From Ignavibacteria bacterium (lineage in GTDB: Bacteria > Bacteroidota > Ignavibacteria > Tepidaquicellales > OLB5): 8,930 nucleotides of DNA. The position numbers and the translations under genes are program-made. This document shows positions 1-5,525 of this stretch, one piece after another. How positions within the stretch are numbered: the stretch's first letter is position 1; each line of letters opens with the position of its first letter. Below the pieces are notes generated by a model that worked only from the letters and a program-made list of their open reading frames with translations, ran no database searches and had not been told where the DNA came from. The stretch spans positions 1 through 8,930 of the forward strand of contig JAUQWT010000327.1 in the NCBI GenBank assembly GCA_030835005.1, in the 5' to 3' direction.

Positions 1-595
1 TCCTGAGCTCGAAAATAATGTTCATGACCTCATCGCTGTTGCGGGTATCAAGGTTTCCGGTTGGCTCGTCGGCAAGGATGACTTTTGGCGAATTAATAAG
101 CGCCCGGGCAATCGCAACCCGCTGGGCCTCGCCCCCGGATAGCTCTGAAGGCTTATGGTTCAGCCTGTCCGCAAGCCCGACCTCTGTAAGAAGTTCTTTG
201 GCTTTGGATTCAACCTGTTTCATTGAGCTGCCCGAGATCATTGCAGCAATGCAGACATTTTCAAGGGCAGTAAACTCCGGAAGCAAATGGTGGAACTGGA
301 AAACGAATCCGATTCGGGAATTGCGGAACCTGGCAAGGTCATTGCTTCCAAGTTTTGAAATGTCCTCCCCGTCAAAGATCACTTCTCCGCTCGTAGGCTT
401 ATCAAGTGTTCCGATAAGATGGAGCAGTGTGCTTTTGCCGGCACCCGAAGGACCGACAATTGTCACAACTTCGCCTTCGAATATCTCAGTACTGATATTT
501 TTCAATACTTTAAGCGATTTCTCTTTGGTAATTCTGTATTCCTTGCAGAGTCCGCTTGTTTTTATTATTACTTTTCTTTCAGTATCGCTATTCAT
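1..595 (-). CDS. lolD: Lipoprotein-releasing ABC transporter ATP-binding protein LolD, 3' end cut by window edge
   Basis: ATPase subunit of the inner-membrane complex that extracts lipoproteins and hands them to the periplasmic carrier for outer-membrane sorting. ATG is at 595-593, preceded by a weak GAGGG ribosome site. The open frame runs to base 1, giving 198 codons; roughly 25-30 residues of a typical LolD are missing, including the region of the H-loop histidine. Visible motifs in order: Walker A GPSGAGKS (48-55), Q-loop Gln100 within GFVFQFHHLLPEF, signature LSGGEAQR (152-159), Walker B VILADE (172-177) and D-loop NLD (181-183). The FQFHHLLPEFTALENV stretch is typical of LolD/MacB-type ATPases. 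It lies 90 bp downstream of the LolE-type permease on the same strand, which favours LolD over MacB or FtsE. No frameshift is seen. Confidence 0.93.
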   Translation of the reverse strand, partial: MNSDTERKVIIKTSGLCKEYRITKEKSLKVLKNISTEIFEGEVVTIVGPSGAGKSTLLHLIGTLDKPTSGEVIFDGEDISKLGSNDLARFRNSRIGFVFQFHHLLPEFTALENVCIAAMISGSSMKQVESKAKELLTEVGLADRLNHKPSELSGGEAQRVAIARALINSPKVILADEPTGNLDTRNSDEVMNIIFELR

Positions 596-642
596 TTTCC
601 CTCAATTACAAACTTCTGACTGCCGTTACAAAGACTTCTTCT

Positions 643-683
643 ATTGCTAATTGTTAATTGTTAATTATTAATTGCTAATTGCC
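643..683. repeat. Imperfect heptamer tandem array (ATTGYTA), copy 1, in the lolE-lolD gap
   Basis: On the plus strand the bases read as consecutive 7-base units: ATTGCTA, ATTGTTA, ATTGTTA, ATTATTA, ATTGCTA and a final ATTGCC. The array fills much of the 90-bp gap between the permease stop (686) and the LolD start (595). The same heptamer family recurs at 1974-2015 on the other side of the permease gene. It resembles the short tandemly repeated repetitive elements known from other bacteria. A role is not evident from sequence. Confidence 0.8.
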
Positions 684-685
684 TT

Positions 686-1912
686 CTATTCCCACCTGAT
701 TGCCTTAATTGGTTCCTGCCTGGCTGCCCTTAATGCCGGATATAATGATGCCAAAAATGCGAGGATCATTGCACTTAAACTCACGAAAATATAATCAGTA
801 TACCTGATATCGATCGGCAATGCGTCAATGGAATAAACCATGGTATCAAGCGGGAACAATTTGAATTTGATCTGAAGAATACAGATCGTAAATCCCAGCA
901 AACACCCCAGGACCGTTCCGTAAATGCCTATCAAAATTCCCTCGAACATGAAGATTTTGACTATGCTGCCGTTCGGAGTACCCATAGCCTTTAGGATCCC
1001 GATATCTCTTCGCTTTTCAATTACAGTCATAGTAAGTGAGCCGACGATACTGAATGAGGCAACAGCTATGATAAGAGAAAGGATAATGAACGCTGTCCAT
1101 CTTTCAACTTTCATAACAGAATACAGGTCTTCGTGCAGGTCATACCATGAATTAACCTTAACTCCCCCGCCAAGGAGAGCCTGCAGGTCCTGCTTTGCAG
1201 TTTCGGAATTATCAATGTTATCTAGTCTTATTTCTATGCCGTTCACATTATTCTGAAGGTCGTATAACCTCTGTGATTTAGGCAGCGAGATGAACGAATA
1301 CATCTTATCGTATTCACGGTTATTGGAATCATATATCCCTCTTACAACAAACTTCATTGATTTGGGCGTAACTATCTGCGTCAGGGCTTTTTCCATTCCA
1401 ATTGTGCTCATAACAGTTAGCGTATCCAGCACCCGCGCCTCCAGTTTGGCTGCAAGACTTCCCCCCAGTACAATTCCGCCAAGCTCATCGCTATCGGCAA
1501 ACGCAAATTCGCCTAGAGTAGTTTTTTCCTTCACGTCAGAAAGCCCGCCAATCAGGCCCTCATCCACGCCTTTGATAAATGCCACTACATTATTCCTGCG
1601 CGAAGAAATTACACCTTTGTTCATGGCAAAAGGGGCCACAGCTTTTATGCCAGATTCTTTCCTGATCTTTTCGGCAATTGACTGGTAATCGGCAATTGTG
1701 CCGCCGTTAACAGGTTCTATCCTTAAATGTGGGTCAAATCCGGTAAGTATATCCATTTGATACTTGTTAAAACCGTTGAATACCGAAAGCACTGCTATCA
1801 ATGCTGCAACACCGACTGTAACACCGACAATCGATATCAGGGTTATAACGGTAATAAACTGTACTTTCTTTTTAGAAAGCAGGTATCTTCTGGCTATGAA
1901 TCTTTCGAACAA
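686..1912 (-). CDS. lolE: LolE/LolC-family lipoprotein-releasing system permease
   Basis: Transmembrane subunit of the lipoprotein-releasing ABC transporter, 408 residues, the usual length. Topology matches MacB/LolCE proteins: TM1 about 17-45, a large periplasmic domain about 47-270, then three helices about 272-297, 318-346 and 373-395. Family hallmarks are the N-terminal FERFIARRYLLSKKK, the SWYDLHEDLYSVMKVER stretch ending the periplasmic domain, the cytoplasmic coupling segment EKRRDIGILKAMG (299-311) and the C-terminal YPALRAARQEPIKAIRWE. The start is a TTG at 1912-1910; an in-frame TGA lies just one codon further upstream, so the gene cannot extend, and homologues begin with the same FExFIAxRYL. 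No Shine-Dalgarno sequence is visible. Only one permease gene is present beside lolD, so it may act as a homodimer; a second permease beyond the left edge is not excluded. Confidence 0.93.
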   Translation of the reverse strand: MFERFIARRYLLSKKKVQFITVITLISIVGVTVGVAALIAVLSVFNGFNKYQMDILTGFDPHLRIEPVNGGTIADYQSIAEKIRKESGIKAVAPFAMNKGVISSRRNNVVAFIKGVDEGLIGGLSDVKEKTTLGEFAFADSDELGGIVLGGSLAAKLEARVLDTLTVMSTIGMEKALTQIVTPKSMKFVVRGIYDSNNREYDKMYSFISLPKSQRLYDLQNNVNGIEIRLDNIDNSETAKQDLQALLGGGVKVNSWYDLHEDLYSVMKVERWTAFIILSLIIAVASFSIVGSLTMTVIEKRRDIGILKAMGTPNGSIVKIFMFEGILIGIYGTVLGCLLGFTICILQIKFKLFPLDTMVYSIDALPIDIRYTDYIFVSLSAMILAFLASLYPALRAARQEPIKAIRWE

Positions 1913-1973
1913 ATTTCAGGTTATGAGTTAATGATTTAACGAAACGGAAATTTTGCTGAAATTATTACTGCAA

Positions 1974-2015
1974 ATTGTTAATTGCCGATTGTTAATTGTT
2001 GATTGTTAATTGCTA
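1974..2015. repeat. Imperfect heptamer tandem array (ATTGYTA), copy 2, upstream of lolE
   Basis: Six uninterrupted 7-base units on the plus strand: ATTGTTA, ATTGCCG, ATTGTTA, ATTGTTG, ATTGTTA, ATTGCTA. The array sits between the stop of the ParB-fold gene (2021) and the TTG start of the permease (1912), starting 5 bases beyond that stop. The units match those at 643-683 in sequence, phase length and orientation. The variation between units argues that it is an old array and not a perfect, actively slipping microsatellite. Confidence 0.8.
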
Positions 2016-2020
2016 ATACG

Positions 2021-2842
2021 CTATTCGTCGAATACAAGTATCGGCTCCCTGTAGAGCCTTACTTTTTTTGTATCTATTTTGTATTGAATAAATCTATCCA
2101 GGTCTTCGTTTCTTTTATCCAGGTGCTCGTCAGTTTTCAGAGCCTCAATAAGTATCTTAATATGCAGCACCCTGTTGGGGATCAGGTGTCTTGATATCCC
2201 GGCAGGAAGTTTTTTATCAGATAAAGCGATCTTCACGATATCTTCCTTTGAAAACCGCGGGTAAATAAACAGCAGCCCCGGCTCCGGTGAGAGCCCGCTT
2301 ACATTGGAAATATCCGTATCGCTATCAATCCTCATATAGCTGTATTCTTCTTCATAATACCGGCTTAGCCTGCATATGGAGTCCAGCATTCCGAACAGAT
2401 CTTCCTGAAACTTCAGCAGAATCGCCTCGCCGCCGCTGGAGATAACACCGGCATTGAACATTCTTACAGGATTATCCCTGATCTGCCATTTTTCAAACGG
2501 GATCTTATTTCTGCCCAGATAATCAAAAAGTGCCTCAACCGGGAAACCGTTCACAAAATGATACCAGGATTTCAACACTACTTTGGGGTCCTGATAATCT
2601 ACTGTCTGAGCCAGAATTGTTTTACAGCCTATTTCCTTAAGCGCTTCGAACCTGTTGGCACCGTCTATCAGCACATACTTATCATCATACTTCCCCACTA
2701 TCAGCGGATTATACAGGACTTTCTCATCATTAAATCTTTCAACCAGTGCACTTGTTCTGTTCTGTTCGTGGTCTTCATGACGCAATAGCTCCGCTGATCT
2801 TATTAGCTTAAGATCAAACTTTTCACCGGCAAGAATGGACAT
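2021..2842 (-). CDS. ParB-fold protein resembling SbnI/SerK free L-serine kinases
   Basis: A 273-residue cytoplasmic protein with an N-terminal ParB/sulfiredoxin-type nucleotide-binding fold (about 10-85). Visible motifs are LLRHEDHE (19-26) and VLIDGANRFEALKEIGCK (57-74). SbnI of Staphylococcus and archaeal SerK have the same arrangement: an HE pair followed by a DGxHR loop, and they phosphorylate free L-serine to O-phosphoserine. Here the loop is DGANR, with Asn63 in place of the usual His. The C-terminal half has GISRHLIPNRVLHI (215-228) and ends in EPILVFDE, which I recall as similar to the SbnI tail. Length is close to SbnI (about 254). No helix-turn-helix or dimerisation domain of a chromosome-partition ParB is seen. 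ATG at 2842 has no Shine-Dalgarno sequence. The ParB-fold call is solid; kinase activity is inference, and a DNA- or nucleotide-binding regulator remains possible. Confidence 0.68.
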   Translation of the reverse strand: MSILAGEKFDLKLIRSAELLRHEDHEQNRTSALVERFNDEKVLYNPLIVGKYDDKYVLIDGANRFEALKEIGCKTILAQTVDYQDPKVVLKSWYHFVNGFPVEALFDYLGRNKIPFEKWQIRDNPVRMFNAGVISSGGEAILLKFQEDLFGMLDSICRLSRYYEEEYSYMRIDSDTDISNVSGLSPEPGLLFIYPRFSKEDIVKIALSDKKLPAGISRHLIPNRVLHIKILIEALKTDEHLDKRNEDLDRFIQYKIDTKKVRLYREPILVFDE

Positions 2843-2916
2843 TCGCTGCTTTTTTCTTTATAAACAGTGCAAAATACTAATTGTAATAGTCAATTTCTGT
2901 GATTAATTTATACACT

Positions 2917-2952
2917 AAAAACCCGCAGCAGGTCAACTTACCGGCTGCGGGT
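2917..2952 (-). terminator. Rho-independent terminator after the four-helix membrane protein gene
   Basis: A perfect 9-bp inverted repeat, ACCCGCAGC at 2921-2929 and GCTGCGGGT at 2944-2952. Three further pairs lie inside (GGT 2931-2933 with ACC 2940-2942), giving a 6-base loop after one A/G mismatch. Read on the minus strand, the stem is followed at once by TTTT. It begins 27 bases after the stop at 2979. Confidence 0.85.
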
Positions 2953-2978
2953 ATGCTAATCAAGATCCGCCGGAGATA

Positions 2979-3401
2979 TTATTCAGCTTTTATTACTTTC
3001 ACATCCTTTTTTCCGTGGATAATGGCAGTAAGCAGGCATCCTATGAAGGTCATTGCCATAACGGCAATCCCGTCAACTATTACCGGCTGATAGGGAACTC
3101 TCATGCCGCCCCATGTATATAGGATGTACGGAATCCCGGTAAAAAGACTGATGATAATTCCGAATTTTATGCCTTCCCAAACAGCAGAACCACCCTGGTA
3201 TCCTTTTGAATATATTATGAAAAGGAAGAAAGCCTGCGAAAGGCTTGCGAGTCCAAAAGCCCAAATCTTCATATCGTATTCAGGCCTTTGCATAAATCCG
3301 TAAAAAGGTTTGAGGTATTCCATAAGAAGCATTCCGTAAATAACCCAGCCCAAGAGAAACAGAACTACTCCGACAATAATTGTTGAAAGTACTAATTTCA
3401 T
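2979..3401 (-). CDS. Small four-helix integral membrane protein of unknown function
   Basis: 140 residues, strongly hydrophobic, with four predicted membrane helices at about 3-27, 46-64, 75-97 and 107-128 and a basic C-terminal tail (HGKKDVKVIK). Conserved-looking features are GWVIYG in the first helix, several glycines in helices three and four, and a Trp-Gly-Gly-containing loop (95-101). I do not recognise a specific family; the size and pattern are like small DUF-type inner-membrane proteins. Both termini are probably cytoplasmic. ATG is at 3401-3399 with a very strong AAGGAGGG site just upstream (3406-3413). It is bounded by a terminator on each side, so it is probably a single-gene transcript. 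No enzyme or transporter signature is visible. Confidence 0.82.
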   Translation of the reverse strand: MKLVLSTIIVGVVLFLLGWVIYGMLLMEYLKPFYGFMQRPEYDMKIWAFGLASLSQAFFLFIIYSKGYQGGSAVWEGIKFGIIISLFTGIPYILYTWGGMRVPYQPVIVDGIAVMAMTFIGCLLTAIIHGKKDVKVIKAE

Positions 3402-3405
3402 TTTT

Positions 3406-3413
3406 CCCTCCTT
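3406..3413 (-). promoter_or_regulatory. Strong Shine-Dalgarno site, AAGGAGGG
   Basis: Minus-strand AAGGAGGG ends four bases before the ATG at 3401-3399. It is the best ribosome-binding site in the window and fixes the start of the four-helix membrane protein. Several neighbouring genes lack any such site. Confidence 0.85.
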
Positions 3414-3443
3414 GAAGAAAAATTAGTGGTGCCTGTTCATTAG

Positions 3444-3478
3444 CAAAAAAAGAAGCGCTAATCTTTCTCAAAGAAGCG
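3444..3478 (-). terminator. Weaker bulged terminator after the beta-barrel gene
   Basis: Minus-strand stem formed by CGCT (3478-3475) with AGCG (3459-3456) and TCTTT with AAAGA around a 3-base GAG loop. Two unpaired bases (3460-3461) bulge on one side. The stem is followed by CTTC and then a run of seven T. It lies about 35 bases past the barrel stop at 3512. The T-run is good; the stem is only moderate because of the bulge. Confidence 0.55.
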
Positions 3479-3511
3479 AATTACGGATTCAACAACAGTA
3501 ATTATAGGGAT

Positions 3512-4375
3512 TTAGAAAGTAAAATAAAAGTTAGAAGATATTGACCAGCTTTTAAGGTCATCTGTGCTGTAAGAAGCCCCCAAACCCAATCCCGAGTTTT
3601 CCGATAGCGAAAACCCAAGACCACCGTAAAGTGCTGAAGCATTGTAATCAAGCTTAAGGTTTCTGGAAAACCAGAATCCGGAATAAACAGAGAATAAATT
3701 GCTGAATTGGTACGAGGGGCCGATAGAAAATGCCACTTCAGGCTCAAATCTGTAATCATAAGCCTTACTGATGCTGTCGATTGCGCTGCGGAAGTAGTCA
3801 AAATATTTCCGTGCAGTCGGAAGATCTCTTCTTTGCAGGAAATTTAACTCAAGCCCTATATCGTATCCGAATTTTTTAAAGTAGAATGCCTGTGCCGCTC
3901 CAAAATGGAAATCCACTTTGCCGGTTCCGATCTCATTCTGTTTGCTGGCGGTAGGGATCTTGACCATAGTCTGAAAGGCATGCTGGAACATATCAGATTC
4001 CTGTACTTTGAATTTCACTCCAAAATACGAATCTCCCACTCCACCGGATTTGATCCCTGCAAAACTGTATGTCTGTGTATAAGGAGAAATTCCCGCAGAA
4101 ATTTCCAGTCTGTTTGAAACACCATAGCTTATTCCAAAAGGAACGTCAATGCTTCCATCGCTGTAATTGACCCCTGTTGAAAGAAAAACCTTCCCTCTCT
4201 CAGTCAGATAGGCATCTGTTCCGAATCCGGGACGGTTCGCACTCAGGAAATAAGCATAAGCAGTTTTTCCGAACAGTTCGAGCAAGCTCCTTATCCTGCC
4301 GCCATCCTGAGCAATAGAATCGTTTGTTAGTAAAAGCAGCATCATTCCGATAATTATTACTCTGGTATTTTTCAA
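3512..4375 (-). CDS. Outer-membrane beta-barrel protein, similar to the MetA-pathway phenol-degradation/transporter barrel family
   Basis: 287 residues. A signal peptide covers about 1-22, with a hydrophobic core VIIIGMMLLLL and a probable cleavage after SIA (20-22). The rest is alternating short hydrophobic/polar strands with frequent Tyr, Phe, Gly and Asn, and the chain ends in Phe (SSNFYFTF), the usual C-terminal barrel-assembly signal. The pattern NRPGFGTDAYLTERGKVFL, then VPFGISYGVSNRLEISAG, then MVKIPTASKQNEIGTGKVD is typical of the Phenol_MetA_deg-type barrels (PF13557-like), whose substrates are mostly unknown. The start is best placed at TTG (4375-4373), giving a basic N-terminus (Lys-Asn-Thr-Arg) before the hydrophobic core. 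The first in-frame ATG, codon 11, would leave the signal peptide without positive charge. No Shine-Dalgarno sequence is present, and a terminator hairpin ends ten bases upstream. Function as a channel or adhesin cannot be told. Confidence 0.82.
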   Translation of the reverse strand: MKNTRVIIIGMMLLLLTNDSIAQDGGRIRSLLELFGKTAYAYFLSANRPGFGTDAYLTERGKVFLSTGVNYSDGSIDVPFGISYGVSNRLEISAGISPYTQTYSFAGIKSGGVGDSYFGVKFKVQESDMFQHAFQTMVKIPTASKQNEIGTGKVDFHFGAAQAFYFKKFGYDIGLELNFLQRRDLPTARKYFDYFRSAIDSISKAYDYRFEPEVAFSIGPSYQFSNLFSVYSGFWFSRNLKLDYNASALYGGLGFSLSENSGLGLGASYSTDDLKSWSISSNFYFTF

Positions 4376-4384
4376 TTGAATGGC

Positions 4385-4426
4385 AATAAAAATCCGGGCA
4401 TAATACCTTTAATATTCTACCCGGAT
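4385..4426 (-). terminator. Rho-independent terminator after the lipoprotein gene
   Basis: Inverted repeat ATCCGGG (4392-4398) and CCCGGAT (4420-4426). A weak inner pairing AATA/TATT closes part of the 21-base loop. On the minus strand the stem runs into TTTTATTG. It lies about 25 bases after the lipoprotein stop and only about ten bases before the TTG start of the barrel gene. Confidence 0.78.
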
Positions 4427-4450
4427 AAAGTTCGTAATTAGAGAGATTCT

Positions 4451-4846
4451 CTACTTGCTTGTGATCTCTACTTCATTGGACGCTATAACAGTACCGTCTT
4501 TTTTCAGGCAGCTAACCTTGTATTTGCCGGGCTCTTTAAACTCCACATCATCAAAATGAATGTAATCCCAGCTGGATTGAACGGTGAACGGAACAGTCTC
4601 AACCGGTTTGCCTGAATCTTTATCCGTAATATTTATATCAACAGAAGTAACTCCAATAGGCTTTGATAGTTTCAGCATTACCGTAATTGTTCCGGTTGTG
4701 AATTTCGACCCTTCGCCTACTTCTTTAGTAGTGTACTTTTCACAAAAATACAGTTTATCGCCTCCTGTTAAGTTCTGAAGCTTTGAACAGGATACCACCA
4801 CTAAGAATAAGACAACAAAAACAGTAAAAAGTTTAACCTTTGACAT
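4451..4846 (-). CDS. Small secreted lipoprotein of unknown function
   Basis: 131 residues. The N-terminus is a classic lipoprotein signal: basic start, a hydrophobic stretch (6-18) and lipobox VVSC with the lipidated Cys at 20, followed by Ser-Lys. The mature part is about 110 residues and probably beta-rich: TGTITVMLKL, SVDINITDKDSGKPV, then FKEPGKYKVSCLKKDGTVIASNEVEI, a pattern like a single Ig-like or fibronectin-like sandwich. Two mature cysteines (35 and 113) could form a disulfide. No enzymatic motif is seen. ATG at 4846-4844 has a good AAGGAGAT site six bases upstream. It follows the nuclease gene by 82 bases and ends at its own terminator. With no Asp after the Cys, outer-membrane delivery by the Lol system encoded nearby is plausible. 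Confidence 0.85.
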   Translation of the reverse strand: MSKVKLFTVFVVLFLVVVSCSKLQNLTGGDKLYFCEKYTTKEVGEGSKFTTGTITVMLKLSKPIGVTSVDINITDKDSGKPVETVPFTVQSSWDYIHFDDVEFKEPGKYKVSCLKKDGTVIASNEVEITSK

Positions 4847-4850
4847 ATTG

Positions 4851-4878
4851 ATCTCCTTTTAAGAATTTATCTCCTTTT
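4851..4878 (-). promoter_or_regulatory. Duplicated Shine-Dalgarno site upstream of the lipoprotein gene
   Basis: The minus strand carries the ten-base sequence AAAAGGAGAT twice, at 4860-4851 and 4878-4869, with starts 18 bases apart. The proximal copy is correctly spaced from the ATG at 4846. The distal copy has no start codon of its own after it, so it is either a ribosome standby site or the trace of a small tandem duplication. Confidence 0.75.
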
Positions 4879-4894
4879 GTGAAATGCTCAGGTT

Positions 4895-4902
4895 CAAAAA
4901 TA
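4895..4902 (-). promoter_or_regulatory. Possible Bacteroidota-type -7 element TATTTTTG upstream of the lipoprotein gene
   Basis: Minus-strand TATTTTTG fits TAnnTTTG and would start a transcript with an untranslated leader of roughly 40-45 bases carrying both ribosome sites. No matching -33 TTTG is found at the expected distance, and AT-rich sequence gives such hits by chance. Confidence 0.28.
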
Positions 4903-4928
4903 AGAAATATTGTTATTATATAAAATAA

Positions 4929-5525
4929 TCATTTATCAGGAATTTCAAGATATCTGTTTCCTTCTATATCACCCCACAATCCCCTTTTGTTCTTCCTTGC
5001 GTCTTCTTCCGCTTCGATGAACTCCTTCTGCTTTGTAACGTTGAATCTCCTGAATGCAGAAGCATAGCCATCTTCAACCAACTTAAGGTTTACAAAAGTC
5101 CCCTCTGTAAGATACACATATCTAAGAAGCCTGTCGTATTTGTCCTTATCATCACCCTTGGAGTCCGGCACAAGTATCACTTTCTTCCCCCCGATCAATC
5201 TTGTTGTGTACTCTGATGAAAGTTCACCCAGCTTCCTGATGGTTTGTTTATCCTTCTTCGTACGTTCAGAATCGCGGTCTAGCTTGTCGGAATCATATCT
5301 TTCGGGAGTATCTATCCCAAGCATACGGACCTTTTCCTTCTTGCCGTTTAAGACGACCTCAAATGTATCGCCATCAAAAACCTTGGTAACAGACGCTTCG
5401 GTTTTATCCCTGCCCTGCTTTTCATCAAGCTTTGGTATGGCATATTTCCACGCAAACCATGCTATCAAAAAAAGTACCGCAATTGTTACGGCAGCCTTGA
5501 AAGAGAATTTAAGTAATGACTTCAA
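4929..5525 (-). CDS. Membrane-anchored or secreted staphylococcal nuclease (thermonuclease) homologue
   Basis: 198 residues. The N-terminus has a basic start and a hydrophobic helix (about 11-29), either an uncleaved anchor or a signal peptide, placing the enzyme outside the cytoplasm. The SNase domain spans about 45-190. Active-site residues of the Ca-dependent nuclease are conserved with exact spacing: DGDT (51-54; Asp53 as Asp21), VRMLGIDTPE with Arg67 (Arg35), Asp72 (Asp40) and Glu75 (Glu43), and DKYDRLLRYVY with Arg132 (Arg87). The usual Gly before that last Arg is Asp here. The ending RKNKRGLWGD is typical. The family cleaves DNA and RNA to 3'-phosphorylated products. The start is TTG at 5525-5523; an in-frame TAA lies close upstream and no alternative ATG precedes the domain. 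It overlaps the thymidine phosphorylase 3' end by 17 bases, which suggests translational coupling. Confidence 0.92.
   Translation of the reverse strand: MKSLLKFSFKAAVTIAVLFLIAWFAWKYAIPKLDEKQGRDKTEASVTKVFDGDTFEVVLNGKKEKVRMLGIDTPERYDSDKLDRDSERTKKDKQTIRKLGELSSEYTTRLIGGKKVILVPDSKGDDKDKYDRLLRYVYLTEGTFVNLKLVEDGYASAFRRFNVTKQKEFIEAEEDARKNKRGLWGDIEGNRYLEIPDK

Noticed and set aside
18..650. Long plus-strand open frame of about 210 codons
   Set aside because: It lies opposite LolD, whose Walker A, signature and Walker B motifs are intact on the minus strand; the plus-strand translation is low-complexity Ser/Leu-rich and matches nothing.
643..2015. Heptamer arrays considered as a CRISPR or integration remnant
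   Set aside because: Units are 7 bases, contiguous and without spacers, and no cas, integrase or transposase gene is present.
2021..2842. Chromosome-partition ParB
   Set aside because: There is no helix-turn-helix or C-terminal dimerisation domain, no parA neighbour and no parS-like palindrome in view; the motifs fit SbnI/SerK better.
3073..3471. Minus-strand open frames overlapping the four-helix protein in other frames
   Set aside because: They lack ribosome sites, whereas the annotated frame has AAGGAGGG in place and a consistent membrane-helix pattern.
3502..3801. Minus-strand frame of 99 codons overlapping the barrel gene
   Set aside because: It is out of frame with the barrel protein, which continues with typical strands to a C-terminal Phe; I see no sign of a frameshift joining the two.
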